Assembly (NCBI GenBank): GCA_902609995.1
Contig: CACLUD010000004.1
Span: forward strand, 1-41,691
Direction of reading: 5' to 3'
DNA from: an uncultured Prochlorococcus sp.
GTDB taxonomy: Bacteria; Cyanobacteriota; Cyanobacteriia; PCC-6307; Cyanobiaceae
Length of the DNA: 41,691 nucleotides
In this document: piece by piece, positions 31,356 through 39,243 of the stretch
Position numbering within the stretch: the stretch's first letter is position 1
Layout of the letters: the number at the start of each line of letters is the position of its first letter
Program-made: the position numbers and the translations under genes
The notes under the pieces: generated by a model
Seen by the model: only the letters and a program-made list of their open reading frames with translations
The model's database searches: none
Told to the model about the DNA's origin: nothing

Positions 31356-31574
31356 CTATAAATTAGAACTATTGTTTTTAACTTCAGGATATGAAGTCAT
31401 TATTGCATCAGCTAAATCTCTCAACATATCAGCTATGTATTGCGGTGGACATTTAAGTTCATTGATATAAACAACACACCTCTTAGAAAGATCGGTATAG
31501 GCAGGAAGAATGATATTATCGATTTGCAGTTTTGTTGGTTCCCATCTATTAATATTTTTTTTATCCATAAACAT
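31356..31574 (-). CDS. Small hypothetical protein
   Basis: A 72-residue soluble protein: WEPTKLQIDNIILPAYTDLSKRCVVYINELKCPPQYIADMLRDLADAIMTS, then a short polar tail. The alternation of strand and helix looks ordered. ATG at 31574 or 31568. It is directly upstream of the OsmC gene. Family not recognised. Confidence 0.6.
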   Translation of the reverse strand: MFMDKKNINRWEPTKLQIDNIILPAYTDLSKRCVVYINELKCPPQYIADMLRDLADAIMTSYPEVKNNSSNL

Positions 31575-31636
31575 TTTTATATATCCTAAGTGAGTTATTT
31601 AAAAAGATATAAGTAGTTGAGGATATGCTAATTAAA

Positions 31637-31879
31637 TTATTTTTCAGATCCAAATTCTTCTAAACAATATTCAATCAATTTCAACGACTCATTCTTAGTT
31701 CTCTTACTTTTGTTTTTAAGATCAAAACATTCATTCAAGATTTCAGCTGATTTTTTTAATTTATTTTTTTCTTCATTTTTTAAATCACTAGAAATAACAA
31801 AATCACGATATGTTTTTAAACTAAAAAGAAATATTATAGATAAAAAAATCACAGCGAGAGTTATCCTTAAATTTTTCAT
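31637..31879 (-). CDS. Small exported or membrane-anchored hypothetical protein
   Basis: An 80-residue protein with a hydrophobic N-terminus (ITLAVIFLSIIFLFSL) that could be signal or anchor. A charged helical domain with two cysteines follows (ILNECFDLKNKSKRTKNESLKLIEYCLEEFG). The Cys spacing could allow a disulfide. Not recognised. Confidence 0.55.
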   Translation of the reverse strand: MKNLRITLAVIFLSIIFLFSLKTYRDFVISSDLKNEEKNKLKKSAEILNECFDLKNKSKRTKNESLKLIEYCLEEFGSEK

Positions 31880-31968
31880 GTATTTATTGTTTTTATCTAT
31901 TTTTTTGATTAATTAATATGTTCTATTGAATTATTTTATATGTTATTCATAAACAATGTTCTTAAGTA

Positions 31969-32070
31969 TTAAATAATTATATTTGTAGTAGCAGCAATAG
32001 TAATTGCAACAATTGAGACTAATATATATGGAACTACTTTTATAGGTATATAGATACTTTTCTTTGACAT
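31969..32070 (-). CDS. 33-residue single-span membrane protein, unknown
   Basis: ATG to TAA frame: MSKKSIYIPIKVVPYILVSI continues as VAITIAATTNIII. One span with a short basic start, like tiny photosynthetic-complex subunits, but matching none I know. Confidence 0.45.
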   Translation of the reverse strand: MSKKSIYIPIKVVPYILVSIVAITIAATTNIII

Positions 32071-32159
32071 AATTTTATTTTTTTTTATATAATCATTATT
32101 CAATATATTCTTAAGTCTCAAAATATACTAAAACTTAATTTTGAAAAACATTTATTTAT

Positions 32160-32363
32160 TTAAATTTTCATCAAATAAAGAATCTCCAGATCCTGCCTTG
32201 AATCAGATATTTTCCTTTTCAAAAAACTTAATTCTTCTTGATTCATTTTTGATTCTTTGATCATCATTTCTGCTTGATCAATAGCATGCTCAATATTTGT
32301 TATCTTAATGTCTCTTATTGTTGGATTCTCCTTGCAAGTTTTTAAAGTTTGTGAATCAAGCAT
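32160..32363 (-). CDS. Small helical protein, unknown
   Basis: A 67-residue protein with a helix-rich middle (NIEHAIDQAEMMIKESKMNQ, EELSFLKRKISDSRQDLEILY), probably a helical hairpin. No membrane segment. Not recognised. Confidence 0.5.
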   Translation of the reverse strand: MLDSQTLKTCKENPTIRDIKITNIEHAIDQAEMMIKESKMNQEELSFLKRKISDSRQDLEILYLMKI

Positions 32364-32540
32364 GATTTATTTTAATAATTACTTTAAAATTCTGTTGGTT
32401 TAGTAAAAAAATTTCTAATCGCAAAACTCATCAAAATTAATTATTATAAGTTAGGAACTTTAATCTTAGCTAACCTTCTCTTCATTTGATCGAGTGGGTT
32501 TTTTTTATGGTGTAATATGTCCCTAGCGTACATTTAAAAT

Positions 32541-32891
32541 TTGGAAGAATCAAAGCAAATCCCTGAGGAAAATTCAATTAAATCATCTTTTGAGATAAAG
32601 AAAGAAAGTAATAAAGAGGAGAATGTTAAAGCATTTACTGAATTTCTTGAAGAAGCAAGTAATCAAAACATTAAAGAAGAAAAATCAAACTCTGATTTAA
32701 CAGAAAAAAAACCAGAATTTAAAGATAATTCTCTTTTAAAAAGAATTCTCAATGATGGATTTGATGGAATTTCATCAAATCCTAACTACAAAATGTTAGC
32801 TCTATTAATAATTCTTTTGATTAATTTGTCTTTATTTTTTGTTATTGGAAATGTAGGTAAAGCTTTCTTGAGATCTACAGGAATAATGTAA
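32541..32891 (+). CDS. Tail-anchored acidic protein, unknown
   Basis: A 116-residue protein. The first 75 residues are very charged and probably disordered (Glu/Lys/Ser-rich), then NDGFDGISSNPNYKML and a C-terminal span (LALLIILLINLSLFFVIG). This is a tail-anchored layout, with the bulk in the cytoplasm. Start is a TTG; the upstream ATG frames end early. The following gene has a similar C-terminal span. Confidence 0.6.
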   Translation: MEESKQIPEENSIKSSFEIKKESNKEENVKAFTEFLEEASNQNIKEEKSNSDLTEKKPEFKDNSLLKRILNDGFDGISSNPNYKMLALLIILLINLSLFFVIGNVGKAFLRSTGIM

Positions 32892-32984
32892 TAGCTTAAA
32901 TATATCTGTTTAAAGTTTAAACTTTACATTATTAGGTTTTAAAAGAATCCATGATAATTTGATCTAAATTTTATTTTATCAATA

Positions 32985-33146
32985 TTGAAAAATAAAGAAC
33001 CTGAAAATCCTGTCGTTTATCTTTCTAATTTAATTAAAAAGCTAGATGTAAAAAACAGAAATGGAATAGTTGCTTTAGCAATTGTTAATTTACTAGTTAT
33101 TATTTTATTTAAATTTTATCTGAAAGGATCAGGTTTATTATCTTAA
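32985..33146 (+). CDS. Small membrane protein, unknown
   Basis: A 53-residue frame from a TTG: VVYLSNLIKKLDVKNRNG, then one span (IVALAIVNLLVIILFKF) and a short tail. The layout resembles the C-terminal half of the protein encoded just upstream, and both are on the plus strand. No family recognised. Confidence 0.5.
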   Translation: MKNKEPENPVVYLSNLIKKLDVKNRNGIVALAIVNLLVIILFKFYLKGSGLLS

Positions 33147-33161
33147 ATTTTGTTGAGATGA

Positions 33162-33493
33162 TTACTCAGCGTTTTCAAATTGTTTAGCTAACCTGAAAGC
33201 CTTTTTGATAATGAGAAACCCTCCATATGTTCAAGCTAGTAAAGGTAAGACAATTAAAGGATTTGGTGAATAATCTGAATAATTCTTTACACCATCAACA
33301 TATTCATATCCTAAAATTTTAGGTAAAGGAAAGTAAAAAATGTAATACTCCATCCAATAATTGATAAAACTCCACCTTTTTTATCTCCTTCGTAAAATCA
33401 ATCTAAACCTAAACCTCAACCTCCAATTAAGAATATTCCACTTACAACAGAATTTTCTTCTTTATTTTTTAGCTTAATTTTTAAAATGTTCAT
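33162..33493 (-). pseudogene. Decayed TM2-like membrane protein gene
   Basis: From ATG 33493 the frame reads MNILKIKLKNKEENSVVSG, IFLIGG, TGA, GLGLD, TGA, FYEGDKKGGVLSIIGWSITFF. The reading then moves by one base in a T run and continues as PKILGYEYVDGVKNYSDYSP ... LPLLA, TGA, TYGGFLIIKKAF, ending at TAA. Restoring one T and reading through three TGA gives a coherent 110-residue protein. Its GLGLD-x-FYEGDKKGG region recalls the TM2 domain (G-x-D-R-F-Y). Every premature stop is TGA. It is best read as a recent pseudogene; sequencing error is the alternative. Confidence 0.6.
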
Positions 33494-33611
33494 TCTGTAC
33501 ATAACTCATTTATTCCAATCCTGAGACATCCCCTTAAGTATATTTACTTTATTCTGATTTTAATTTCTAGTTTTTTAGTAATAAACACTTAGATATATCA
33601 CAAGAAATTTT

Positions 33612-34367
33612 TTATTTAGAATTAAGTAAGGATATTGTTGGTCTGATATAAACAAAAGTTGATCCATAAATATCTTTCATTACTCTTAACTCGTCATCCA
33701 AATAAATTATGGATACTTCGCAAGAGGGTGATTCTTTATTCCAAGGCAATTTTTTCCATACTTCTTTAACTGGATACCACCTTTCCATTAATAGCGTACT
33801 AAACAATGGAATCTTATTAAGTCCATCAACTTTGGAGACTTTGGTTTTCTTCAAATTCATTTTAAGTACCTTATCTTCTAAAATTAAATCATCAGCGAGC
33901 GTTATTACTCTTCCTCCAAAGGTAGGAAGAAGCTTAAACCAACCAAAAATTGGAATTGTTGTAAGCCCAAATATTGTGGTATCAAATGTTGATAAAAATT
34001 CTTTTTTATCAAAATCAATATTTTGAGCAATTCTTCCAATGGTAGAAAGACCAAATGATCCAACTTGTAATTGATGTAGTTTAAAAAAAAGATTACTTTT
34101 AAATTCATCATTTAATGCTTTTTCTATAGCTAAAAAGAACGGTGAACTTCTAAATAGTTCAACTGTTGAATAAATTAATTCCCACTCTCCAGATAATTTT
34201 TCTTCAGAAACTTCCATATTAAAATTTTCAAGACTCTTTATAAGTTTTTCCATCTCTTTCGATTTTTCTTGATACATAGGTGCAATTAATTCGTTCAGTC
34301 TTTGCCCTCTGTCAGAAATAGCTGCTATTTGATATATTTTCTTTTTTATCTCCTCAATTTCAATCAT
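33612..34367 (-). CDS. PAP/fibrillin-family protein (plastid-lipid-associated type)
   Basis: A 251-residue protein of the PAP/fibrillin family. These proteins are found in cyanobacteria and chloroplasts and associated with thylakoids, plastoglobules and photo-oxidative stress. The lipocalin-like core shows the LSGEWELIYSTVELFRSSPFF block, a GSFGLSTIGRIAQNIDFD strand region, and the closing YLDDELRVMKDIYGSTFVYIR strand with the family Arg. ATG 34367 is preferred; a TTG at 34382 would add five residues. A second family member lies at 36695-37237 on the other strand. Confidence 0.85.
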   Translation of the reverse strand: MIEIEEIKKKIYQIAAISDRGQRLNELIAPMYQEKSKEMEKLIKSLENFNMEVSEEKLSGEWELIYSTVELFRSSPFFLAIEKALNDEFKSNLFFKLHQLQVGSFGLSTIGRIAQNIDFDKKEFLSTFDTTIFGLTTIPIFGWFKLLPTFGGRVITLADDLILEDKVLKMNLKKTKVSKVDGLNKIPLFSTLLMERWYPVKEVWKKLPWNKESPSCEVSIIYLDDELRVMKDIYGSTFVYIRPTISLLNSK

Positions 34368-34454
34368 AATAAGACATAACAAATTTAATATTAATTTATT
34401 TTATGAGCATTGGTGCTACTTAGATGTTTTTTTATTGGTTGGATATTAATTTGT

Positions 34455-34637
34455 TTAATATTCTCCCCATCTTTTGCCAATCTCAAAACCCCATTTGGTA
34501 GTTAAGCAAATTACTTCTTCATGATTTTTACAATCCGACAACTCTTTCTTTTTTATAGGGTTATTTTTAATTAATTCCGATATCTTGTTTAATTGTTCTA
34601 TTTTTTTTAGGAAATTAACTAAATCTTTTTCAGCCAT
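34455..34637 (-). CDS. Nif11-domain protein without a core peptide
   Basis: A 60-residue protein that matches the Nif11 leader-peptide domain: MAEKDLVNFLKKIEQLNKIS, a polar middle, CKNHEEVICLTTKWGFEI and GKRWGE. In other cyanobacteria this domain is the leader of lanthipeptide (prochlorosin) or nitrile-hydratase-type precursors, ending in a Gly-Gly cut site before a Cys/Ser/Thr-rich core. Here the protein stops right after the domain (GEY), so no product peptide is encoded, and no lanthipeptide synthetase is in the window. The frame is open to 34703 but the ATG at 34637 fits the family start. Confidence 0.7.
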   Translation of the reverse strand: MAEKDLVNFLKKIEQLNKISELIKNNPIKKKELSDCKNHEEVICLTTKWGFEIGKRWGEY

Positions 34638-34644
34638 TTTGATA

Positions 34645-34752
34645 TTAAGATGTATATTTCTGGTCGTAAGTGAAAATATAATATAAGACCCAGCCAACTC
34701 CACTAATTAAAATTGCAACCATTATATTTACTGACCAAACTATTTCTATCAT
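34645..34752 (-). CDS. 35-residue single-span membrane protein, unknown
   Basis: MIEIVWSVNIMVAILISGVG with WVLYYIFTYDQKYTS following: one span and a short tail. It ends 8 bases before the start of the Nif11-type gene, so they may be co-transcribed. Not recognised. Confidence 0.55.
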   Translation of the reverse strand: MIEIVWSVNIMVAILISGVGWVLYYIFTYDQKYTS

Positions 34753-34883
34753 TTTGTTTTCTTTTATAGGAATATATTAACTAAATTTCTAATTAAACTT
34801 GTGATCGAATTTAGCAAAGATCTAAGTATTGTTTAAAGATATATATCTGTACTATATTTGTTTTAAAGTACACACCTTAAAAC

Positions 34884-35063
34884 ATGGGAGAAGCTAAAAG
34901 AAGAGAAGAATTAGGATTGCCGCCTAGAGAGAAGAAAGTAGCAAAAAAGGATTCAAAAAGTAATTTAAATCAAATATTGAATAAATATCCTTTTGCTCCA
35001 TACATCTTGGGAATTTCACTCCTTATGATTTTAATAATCGATCTAGTTAATTACTATAAATAG
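34884..35063 (+). CDS. DUF2839-like small membrane protein
   Basis: A 59-residue protein starting MGEAKRREELGLPPREKK, the typical start of the DUF2839 family of cyanobacteria. A C-terminal span follows (APYILGISLLMILIIDLV). Function unknown. ATG start; no close neighbour on the same strand. Confidence 0.72.
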   Translation: MGEAKRREELGLPPREKKVAKKDSKSNLNQILNKYPFAPYILGISLLMILIIDLVNYYK

Positions 35064-35187
35064 TTTTATTTAAAAAAAATTCATATCTTTATTTTTAATT
35101 TATAAATCTGAATTCTTTTATTCCGCATTTATAAAAATATTTTTCCATAATTAGTAGATTACTTCATTAAAAAAACTAGAATTGCCA

Positions 35188-35490
35188 ATGTTTGATAATA
35201 TCGGTACCGCCTTAGTCCAAGCAATAGGATTTTTTGGTGTTTTTGGATATTTTGTCTATCAGCTTTTATCAGATGGTAAAAAACCAATACAGAATCAATC
35301 TAAATCTACTGTTAAAAAAGTAAATCAGAAAAAAGATTTAAAGGATAGACCTAAGAAGAAAGGATTATTTGGTAGAAAAAAAGAACTAATAACTGAGGAT
35401 GTGAAACCAAAGAAAAAGGGATTATTTGGTAAAAAAGTAGAACCAGTAAAAGTTGTAGAAGAACCTAAAAAGAAAGGTTGGTTTAGGTAA
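35188..35490 (+). CDS. Membrane protein with a basic KKKGLFG-repeat tail
   Basis: A 100-residue protein with an N-terminal span (ALVQAIGFFGVFGYFVYQLL) and a long basic cytoplasmic tail. The tail repeats P-K-K-K-G-L/W-F three times (PKKKGLFGRKKE, PKKKGLFGKKVE, PKKKGWFR) with about 22-residue spacing. This looks like a short linear motif array. ATG 35188 is preferred; a TTG two codons earlier (35182) is also possible. Not recognised. Confidence 0.65.
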   Translation: MFDNIGTALVQAIGFFGVFGYFVYQLLSDGKKPIQNQSKSTVKKVNQKKDLKDRPKKKGLFGRKKELITEDVKPKKKGLFGKKVEPVKVVEEPKKKGWFR

Positions 35491-35582
35491 ATAATTTAAG
35501 GGAATTTAAAAAGGATTTTGATATCTTTTATACAAAAAATTTTTAATTCTATTCTTATTATTTAATTAATAAATTTATTTTA

Positions 35583-35714
35583 ATGAACCATAGAGAAATT
35601 ACAAAAAGATATAGTGATTTAATTAATAGAGCAGAACAAGCTAATGGTAGAAAAGAAATTGTTGGTTTACTTAAAAAAGCTGCTAAATTAAAATCCAAAA
35701 TTGAAATTAACTAA
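35583..35714 (+). CDS. Small basic helical protein, unknown
   Basis: A 43-residue frame, ATG to TAA: MNHREITKRYSDLINRAEQA, NGRKEIVGLLKKAAKLKSKI. One or two amphipathic helices, soluble. The composition is convincing for a real gene, but no family is recognised. Confidence 0.6.
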   Translation: MNHREITKRYSDLINRAEQANGRKEIVGLLKKAAKLKSKIEIN

Positions 35715-35804
35715 TAATTATTAGAAAATTTAAAAATTTTCTAAATGTAAAATTTTCTTATAAAAAAAAATATACATGCGATAATCGTATGAAATTTTTT
35801 AGTT

Positions 35805-35975
35805 ATGAATAAAAAAGGTTATACAACAGAAAGCGGTGGAAGACAAAATGGATTTGCAATTGAACCAGAAATAAATCCAATAACACAGGGCGAGTATAAG
35901 AAATCATTTCTCTTATTCTTAGGGATATTATTACCTTTTTTAATAGGTGGGATTTATTATTTTAAAAATCTATGA
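35805..35975 (+). CDS. Hlip-like N-terminus on a single-span protein, unknown
   Basis: A 56-residue protein. Its start, GYTTESGGRQNGFAIEPE, resembles the N-terminal GGRQN-x-F-A-x-E-P motif of Prochlorococcus high-light-inducible proteins. The membrane span (SFLLFLGILLPFLIGGIYYF) lacks their chlorophyll-binding ExxNGRxAM motif. It may share a targeting or partner-binding tail with Hlips without binding pigment; this is inference. Confidence 0.6.
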   Translation: MNKKGYTTESGGRQNGFAIEPEINPITQGEYKKSFLLFLGILLPFLIGGIYYFKNL

Positions 35976-35987
35976 AAAAACATTTTT

Positions 35988-36167
35988 TCATAAATCATTT
36001 TTGGAAATATATTCTTGAGAACTAATAATATCCTGCATTAGTCCTTGAGAAGATGAGTTAAATCCGTTTTTCTCAAGAAAATTTTTAACTTCCTTAAATT
36101 TTTTTTGAATTTTTTTTGTATATGGGGTTGTCATTAAATAATCTTCTTGTTCCGTGGAGTAATTCAT
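35988..36167 (-). CDS. Small hypothetical protein
   Basis: A 59-residue frame: MNYSTEQEDYLMTTPYTKKI, QKKFKEVKNFLEKNGFNSSS, QGLMQDIISSQEYISKND. Acidic start, basic helix, then polar end; soluble. Convergent with the previous gene. Not recognised. Confidence 0.55.
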   Translation of the reverse strand: MNYSTEQEDYLMTTPYTKKIQKKFKEVKNFLEKNGFNSSSQGLMQDIISSQEYISKNDL

Positions 36168-36331
36168 TTAATTTAATTTTGATTATTACCTTAGATTTTG
36201 CTAAATATTTCATAATTAATGAAGTTATAACCATTACAAAAAATGATTACTAGTAATAAATACTTAATTTGCGAAAATTAATTTTTTATTTTTTGTTGGC
36301 AGATATTATTATGCGAGATTTATTTTTAATA

Positions 36332-36616
36332 CTAAAGAGTACTTATTGTCACTAGTTCCATTAAATCTCTAGATTTCAAATAGTTTTGAAATACATCTGA
36401 ATAAAAAGCTCTTTTTGCAGCTATCTTAGATTCAAATTCAATTACCATTCCTAGTTGGCCCCCATCCCACTTGTGTGAGTTGGAATCTTGGGTAATATCT
36501 TTTTTTACTACTACCCCACCTACAGATCTTATCCATGGCAAGACTGTCCTTATGTATTCGAGAAACAAATCAGCATTTGGTATTGATATTTTCTTAAGCC
36601 AGTAACTCTTTGTCAT
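36332..36616 (-). CDS. DUF1330-family protein
   Basis: A 94-residue dimeric ferredoxin-like (alpha/beta) fold protein. It begins KSYWLKKISIPNADLFLEYI and has GGVVVKK, then GGQLGMVIEFESKIAAKRAFYSDVFQNYL, which is the DUF1330 pattern. Members are small soluble enzymes or regulators of unknown role. ATG start; divergent from the PAP gene (78 bases). Confidence 0.78.
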   Translation of the reverse strand: MTKSYWLKKISIPNADLFLEYIRTVLPWIRSVGGVVVKKDITQDSNSHKWDGGQLGMVIEFESKIAAKRAFYSDVFQNYLKSRDLMELVTISTL

Positions 36617-36694
36617 GGAATCAAAACATTTTCAGTAGAATATAGCACATAAACGTAAGTATTTTTGCTCAGGTTATTTTGTAAATCTTTTTAA

Positions 36695-37237
36695 ATGAAT
36701 TTAGAACAAGAATTGTTGGACTTAATCCTTTCAAGTCCTAAAACAAAAAAGATTAAAAATATGGCTGAAGAACTAGAAAAGGAATCAAAATTTACTCTCA
36801 ACATGGATATTGAGAAGTTAAAAGGAGTATGGGAGCTTAGATGGAGCAGTTCAAAAGCTCCATTTCTAAATTACTCTCCTCTAGTTGATAATCTACAAAT
36901 TCTTGATCCGTTAAATCTAAATGGTTTGAATTTACTCAAGCCCAGAGGGATTAATTCAATTGTTGGAACAGGAATAGTAGCAAAATTGAGTTCTTTAAAT
37001 GAAAAGAAAATTGGAGTTAGTTTTACTCATGCTGGAATAATTGGACCTTATATTGGAATAAGGAAAATAAACGCTTTAACTAAGATTAAAAAAGAACAAA
37101 AAGGATGGTTAGAAATTACTTTTTTAAGCAAAAATCTTAGAATTTGCAGGGGTGATAAAGGAACTTTATTTATTCTCAGAAGAATTAAAGACAATACCTT
37201 ATTTGAAAGATTTCAAGAATTTATTGAGTCTCTCTAA
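36695..37237 (+). CDS. PAP/fibrillin-family protein, second member
   Basis: A 180-residue lipocalin-like PAP/fibrillin protein. The family block is KLKGVWELRWSSSKAPFLNY (about 41-60), followed by INSIVGTGIVAKLSSLNEKKIGVSF, an ITFLSKNLRICRGDKGTLFILRR closing region and a C-terminal helix. Probably thylakoid-associated, linked to lipid or quinone handling as for its relatives. ATG start. Confidence 0.83.
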   Translation: MNLEQELLDLILSSPKTKKIKNMAEELEKESKFTLNMDIEKLKGVWELRWSSSKAPFLNYSPLVDNLQILDPLNLNGLNLLKPRGINSIVGTGIVAKLSSLNEKKIGVSFTHAGIIGPYIGIRKINALTKIKKEQKGWLEITFLSKNLRICRGDKGTLFILRRIKDNTLFERFQEFIESL

Positions 37238-37244
37238 ATTATTT

Positions 37245-37541
37245 TTATCTTTTAATCCAAATATATTTTAAAAAAAAGAATATTGGCACATATTTAAAGG
37301 TCTCTTTGGGTATTTCATATGACAAAAATTTTAATAATTCCTCTATCCAATAACCTAGGTCAAGTCCAAATAGGTATCTTTCCAAAACGAACCAAAACTC
37401 TTTATCAAAAATTGTTCTTAAATTAAGATATATATATTCCCAGTGGAATGTATTCCAATATTTTTTTTGTAAATAAGAAGAGATTATTAGCCATAATGAT
37501 ATGAATAAAAAACTTTTTATAAATTTATAGATTTTTTTCAT
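37245..37541 (-). CDS. Membrane protein, unknown
   Basis: A 98-residue protein rich in aromatic residues, with one clear span (FLFISLWLIISSYL), an amphipathic Trp/Tyr/Phe-rich middle and a second hydrophobic end (YVPIFFFLKYIWIKR). Convergent with the PAP gene, 7 bases between stops. Not recognised. Confidence 0.5.
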   Translation of the reverse strand: MKKIYKFIKSFLFISLWLIISSYLQKKYWNTFHWEYIYLNLRTIFDKEFWFVLERYLFGLDLGYWIEELLKFLSYEIPKETFKYVPIFFFLKYIWIKR

Positions 37542-37665
37542 TAATTCTATCTAAAACAGAATAGATTTTTTTAAAAATTCTTCAATTTTAATATAATTAA
37601 TACTCTTTTGTATTTCCATAAAATATGATCAAAAAAAAATAATGAAAATAGTTCGTGGAAAACAA

Positions 37666-37794
37666 TTACTTGTCTTTTTTAGTTAGATTTTGTGCCTTTA
37701 AATTTTTATTTCTTAAATAAAATCCTAAAAATAAAAAAGTAAGATATATTAAAATACTACCAAGTAGTATTGTTAATATTTTTGAAATCTCCAT
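37666..37794 (-). CDS. Small single-span membrane protein, unknown
   Basis: A 42-residue frame: MEISKILTILLGSILIYLTF, then LFLGFYLRNKNLKAQNLTKK. One long hydrophobic span with a basic tail, typical of the tiny membrane proteins in this region. A GGAT-like weak ribosome-binding site precedes it. Confidence 0.5.
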   Translation of the reverse strand: MEISKILTILLGSILIYLTFLFLGFYLRNKNLKAQNLTKKDK

Positions 37795-37908
37795 AAGGAT
37801 CTTAATATAGCTTATGAATATAAATTAAAACATTAGTTTTTAAATATTAAATATTATTCCGCATTAATAAGTACTAATTTACTAAGCTAAATTAAATATT
37901 TAAAATAT

Positions 37909-38313
37909 ATGTCAATAGTCTTCGCTTGGAGCCTTTGCCTGTCTGTTGTGGTTGTATTACTATCGACAATTCCTTTGACTCTAGGAAGAATCAAAGCTGG
38001 TTATTCTGTGGAGAATATGTCTGCACCAAGAGCATTATTTGATCAATTGCCAGACTTTGGTAAAAGAGCAGTTTGGTGTCATCAGAATTGCTGGGAAAGC
38101 ATTTCTATTCATGCTCCAGCTTGTATACTTTGTTTAATTACTTTACCTGATTCAACCCTCTCGTTAATAGCTGCTTGGATGCACCCTCTTTTACGTTTCT
38201 TGTATATTGGCGCTTACGTTTTAAATTTTCCTATTGCGAGAGGTTTAATATGGGCTTCTGGAATTTTTACGACACTTGTTTTATATAAGGAAGGGATATC
38301 TCAACTTATTTAA
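37909..38313 (+). CDS. MAPEG-family membrane protein
   Basis: A 134-residue protein with four spans, the layout of MAPEG (membrane-associated eicosanoid/glutathione metabolism) proteins. Family-like features are an N-terminal span, then GYSVENMSAPRALFDQLPDFGKRAVWCHQNCWES in the loop before span 2 (with the family Arg/Asn/Glu pattern), and RFLYIGAYVLNFPIARGLIWASG in the last part. Bacterial members are uncharacterised or glutathione-dependent. ATG start. Convergent with the Mrr-like gene, 5 bases between stops. Confidence 0.83.
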   Translation: MSIVFAWSLCLSVVVVLLSTIPLTLGRIKAGYSVENMSAPRALFDQLPDFGKRAVWCHQNCWESISIHAPACILCLITLPDSTLSLIAAWMHPLLRFLYIGAYVLNFPIARGLIWASGIFTTLVLYKEGISQLI

Positions 38314-38318
38314 TTTAA

Positions 38319-39023
38319 CTAAATTAGTAGATTTTCTAAATCTTTTAATTCAAAATCATTTATTAGTTTCACTTTATTAGCTTTAGCTAGTTTTTGTGCA
38401 GATTTAGTAAAGCCAGATTTTGATACTAATACCGCATGAGTTCCTTTCCAATATAATTTACCAGCAGAAATTTCTTGAACAGCATTGTTGCCTACTGCTT
38501 TTTTATGATTTTTACATTGAATACAAATCCTTAAATTTTCGATGGAGGCAATCAAATCAACTCCTTGGTCTCCGGTAATAGGTGTTTCTTTCACTTTCCA
38601 CCCATTCTTTTTGAGAATTTCCATACATTGATTTTCAAATATAATTCCTTTTTTATAGTTTTGATTACTATTCCTCGATGTATTATTTTCTATTAAATTT
38701 AAACAAGTTTTTTCTATTTGACTTGCTATGAATATAAACCAGTCTTCATTCTCCAAAACTCTACTCTCACCAATAATTTCATCATTAATAATTGGATTAA
38801 TCTTGCGATAAGCTTTCCATTTTTCAAAAAAAATGTCTGGACCTGAAAATTCTCTTAAAATGACTTTTTCCCAAAAGTATGGAATACCTTCTTTTAACCT
38901 TTTTGATTCATTATTGATGCTTTTCTCAATTAATTTTTCATCGAGGGGGGGATTACCAATCCACTTTTTCAAGTCTTCGTTACCATAAGCATCAATAACT
39001 TTTAATCTAATTCTTTCCTCCAA
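38319..39023 (-). CDS. Mrr-like PD-(D/E)XK nuclease
   Basis: A 234-residue protein. The N-terminal half (about 1-115) is uncharacterised. The C-terminal half is an Mrr-type restriction-endonuclease domain with Glu130 (KKGIIFENQCMEILKK), Asp156 (GDQGVDLIAS) and the Q-x-K core at 169-171 (IQCKNH), followed by VGNNAVQEISAGKLYW and the SGFTKSAQKLAKAN strand-helix. Mrr-type enzymes cleave modified or foreign DNA or act in repair. No methylase or specificity gene is adjacent, so it is not part of a classical R-M operon. ATG start. Confidence 0.85.
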   Translation of the reverse strand: MEERIRLKVIDAYGNEDLKKWIGNPPLDEKLIEKSINNESKRLKEGIPYFWEKVILREFSGPDIFFEKWKAYRKINPIINDEIIGESRVLENEDWFIFIASQIEKTCLNLIENNTSRNSNQNYKKGIIFENQCMEILKKNGWKVKETPITGDQGVDLIASIENLRICIQCKNHKKAVGNNAVQEISAGKLYWKGTHAVLVSKSGFTKSAQKLAKANKVKLINDFELKDLENLLI

Positions 39024-39061
39024 TAGATTGTATTTATTTTCTTCTATGAGTCTATTTATCT

Positions 39062-39199
39062 ATGGAATCAAAATCTAGTGATGCTAAAAATGATATTAAG
39101 GATAAAGGTGATATTCCCATAACTTCTAATGAGGATATCTTTGGTGATGAACAAGCTTTCCCATTCATAGCTGGTTTAGGAAAAAATGCTGCACATTAA
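39062..39199 (+). CDS. Small acidic protein, unknown
   Basis: A 45-residue frame: MESKSSDAKNDIKDKGDIPI, TSNEDIFGDEQAFPFIAGLG, KNAAH. A charged start and a hydrophobic conserved-looking end (FPFIAGLGKNAAH). Divergent from the Mrr-like gene. Not recognised. Confidence 0.55.
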   Translation: MESKSSDAKNDIKDKGDIPITSNEDIFGDEQAFPFIAGLGKNAAH

Positions 39200-39243
39200 T
39201 TCAAAGTACTATGTTTTTTTTAATCCATTTTTAAGTAAAAATA

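Noticed and set aside
33162..33493. TGA recoded as tryptophan
   Set aside because: All other genes in the window use TGA as a stop (for example cytM and the 14325 gene), and a frameshift is also needed, so decay or error is simpler.
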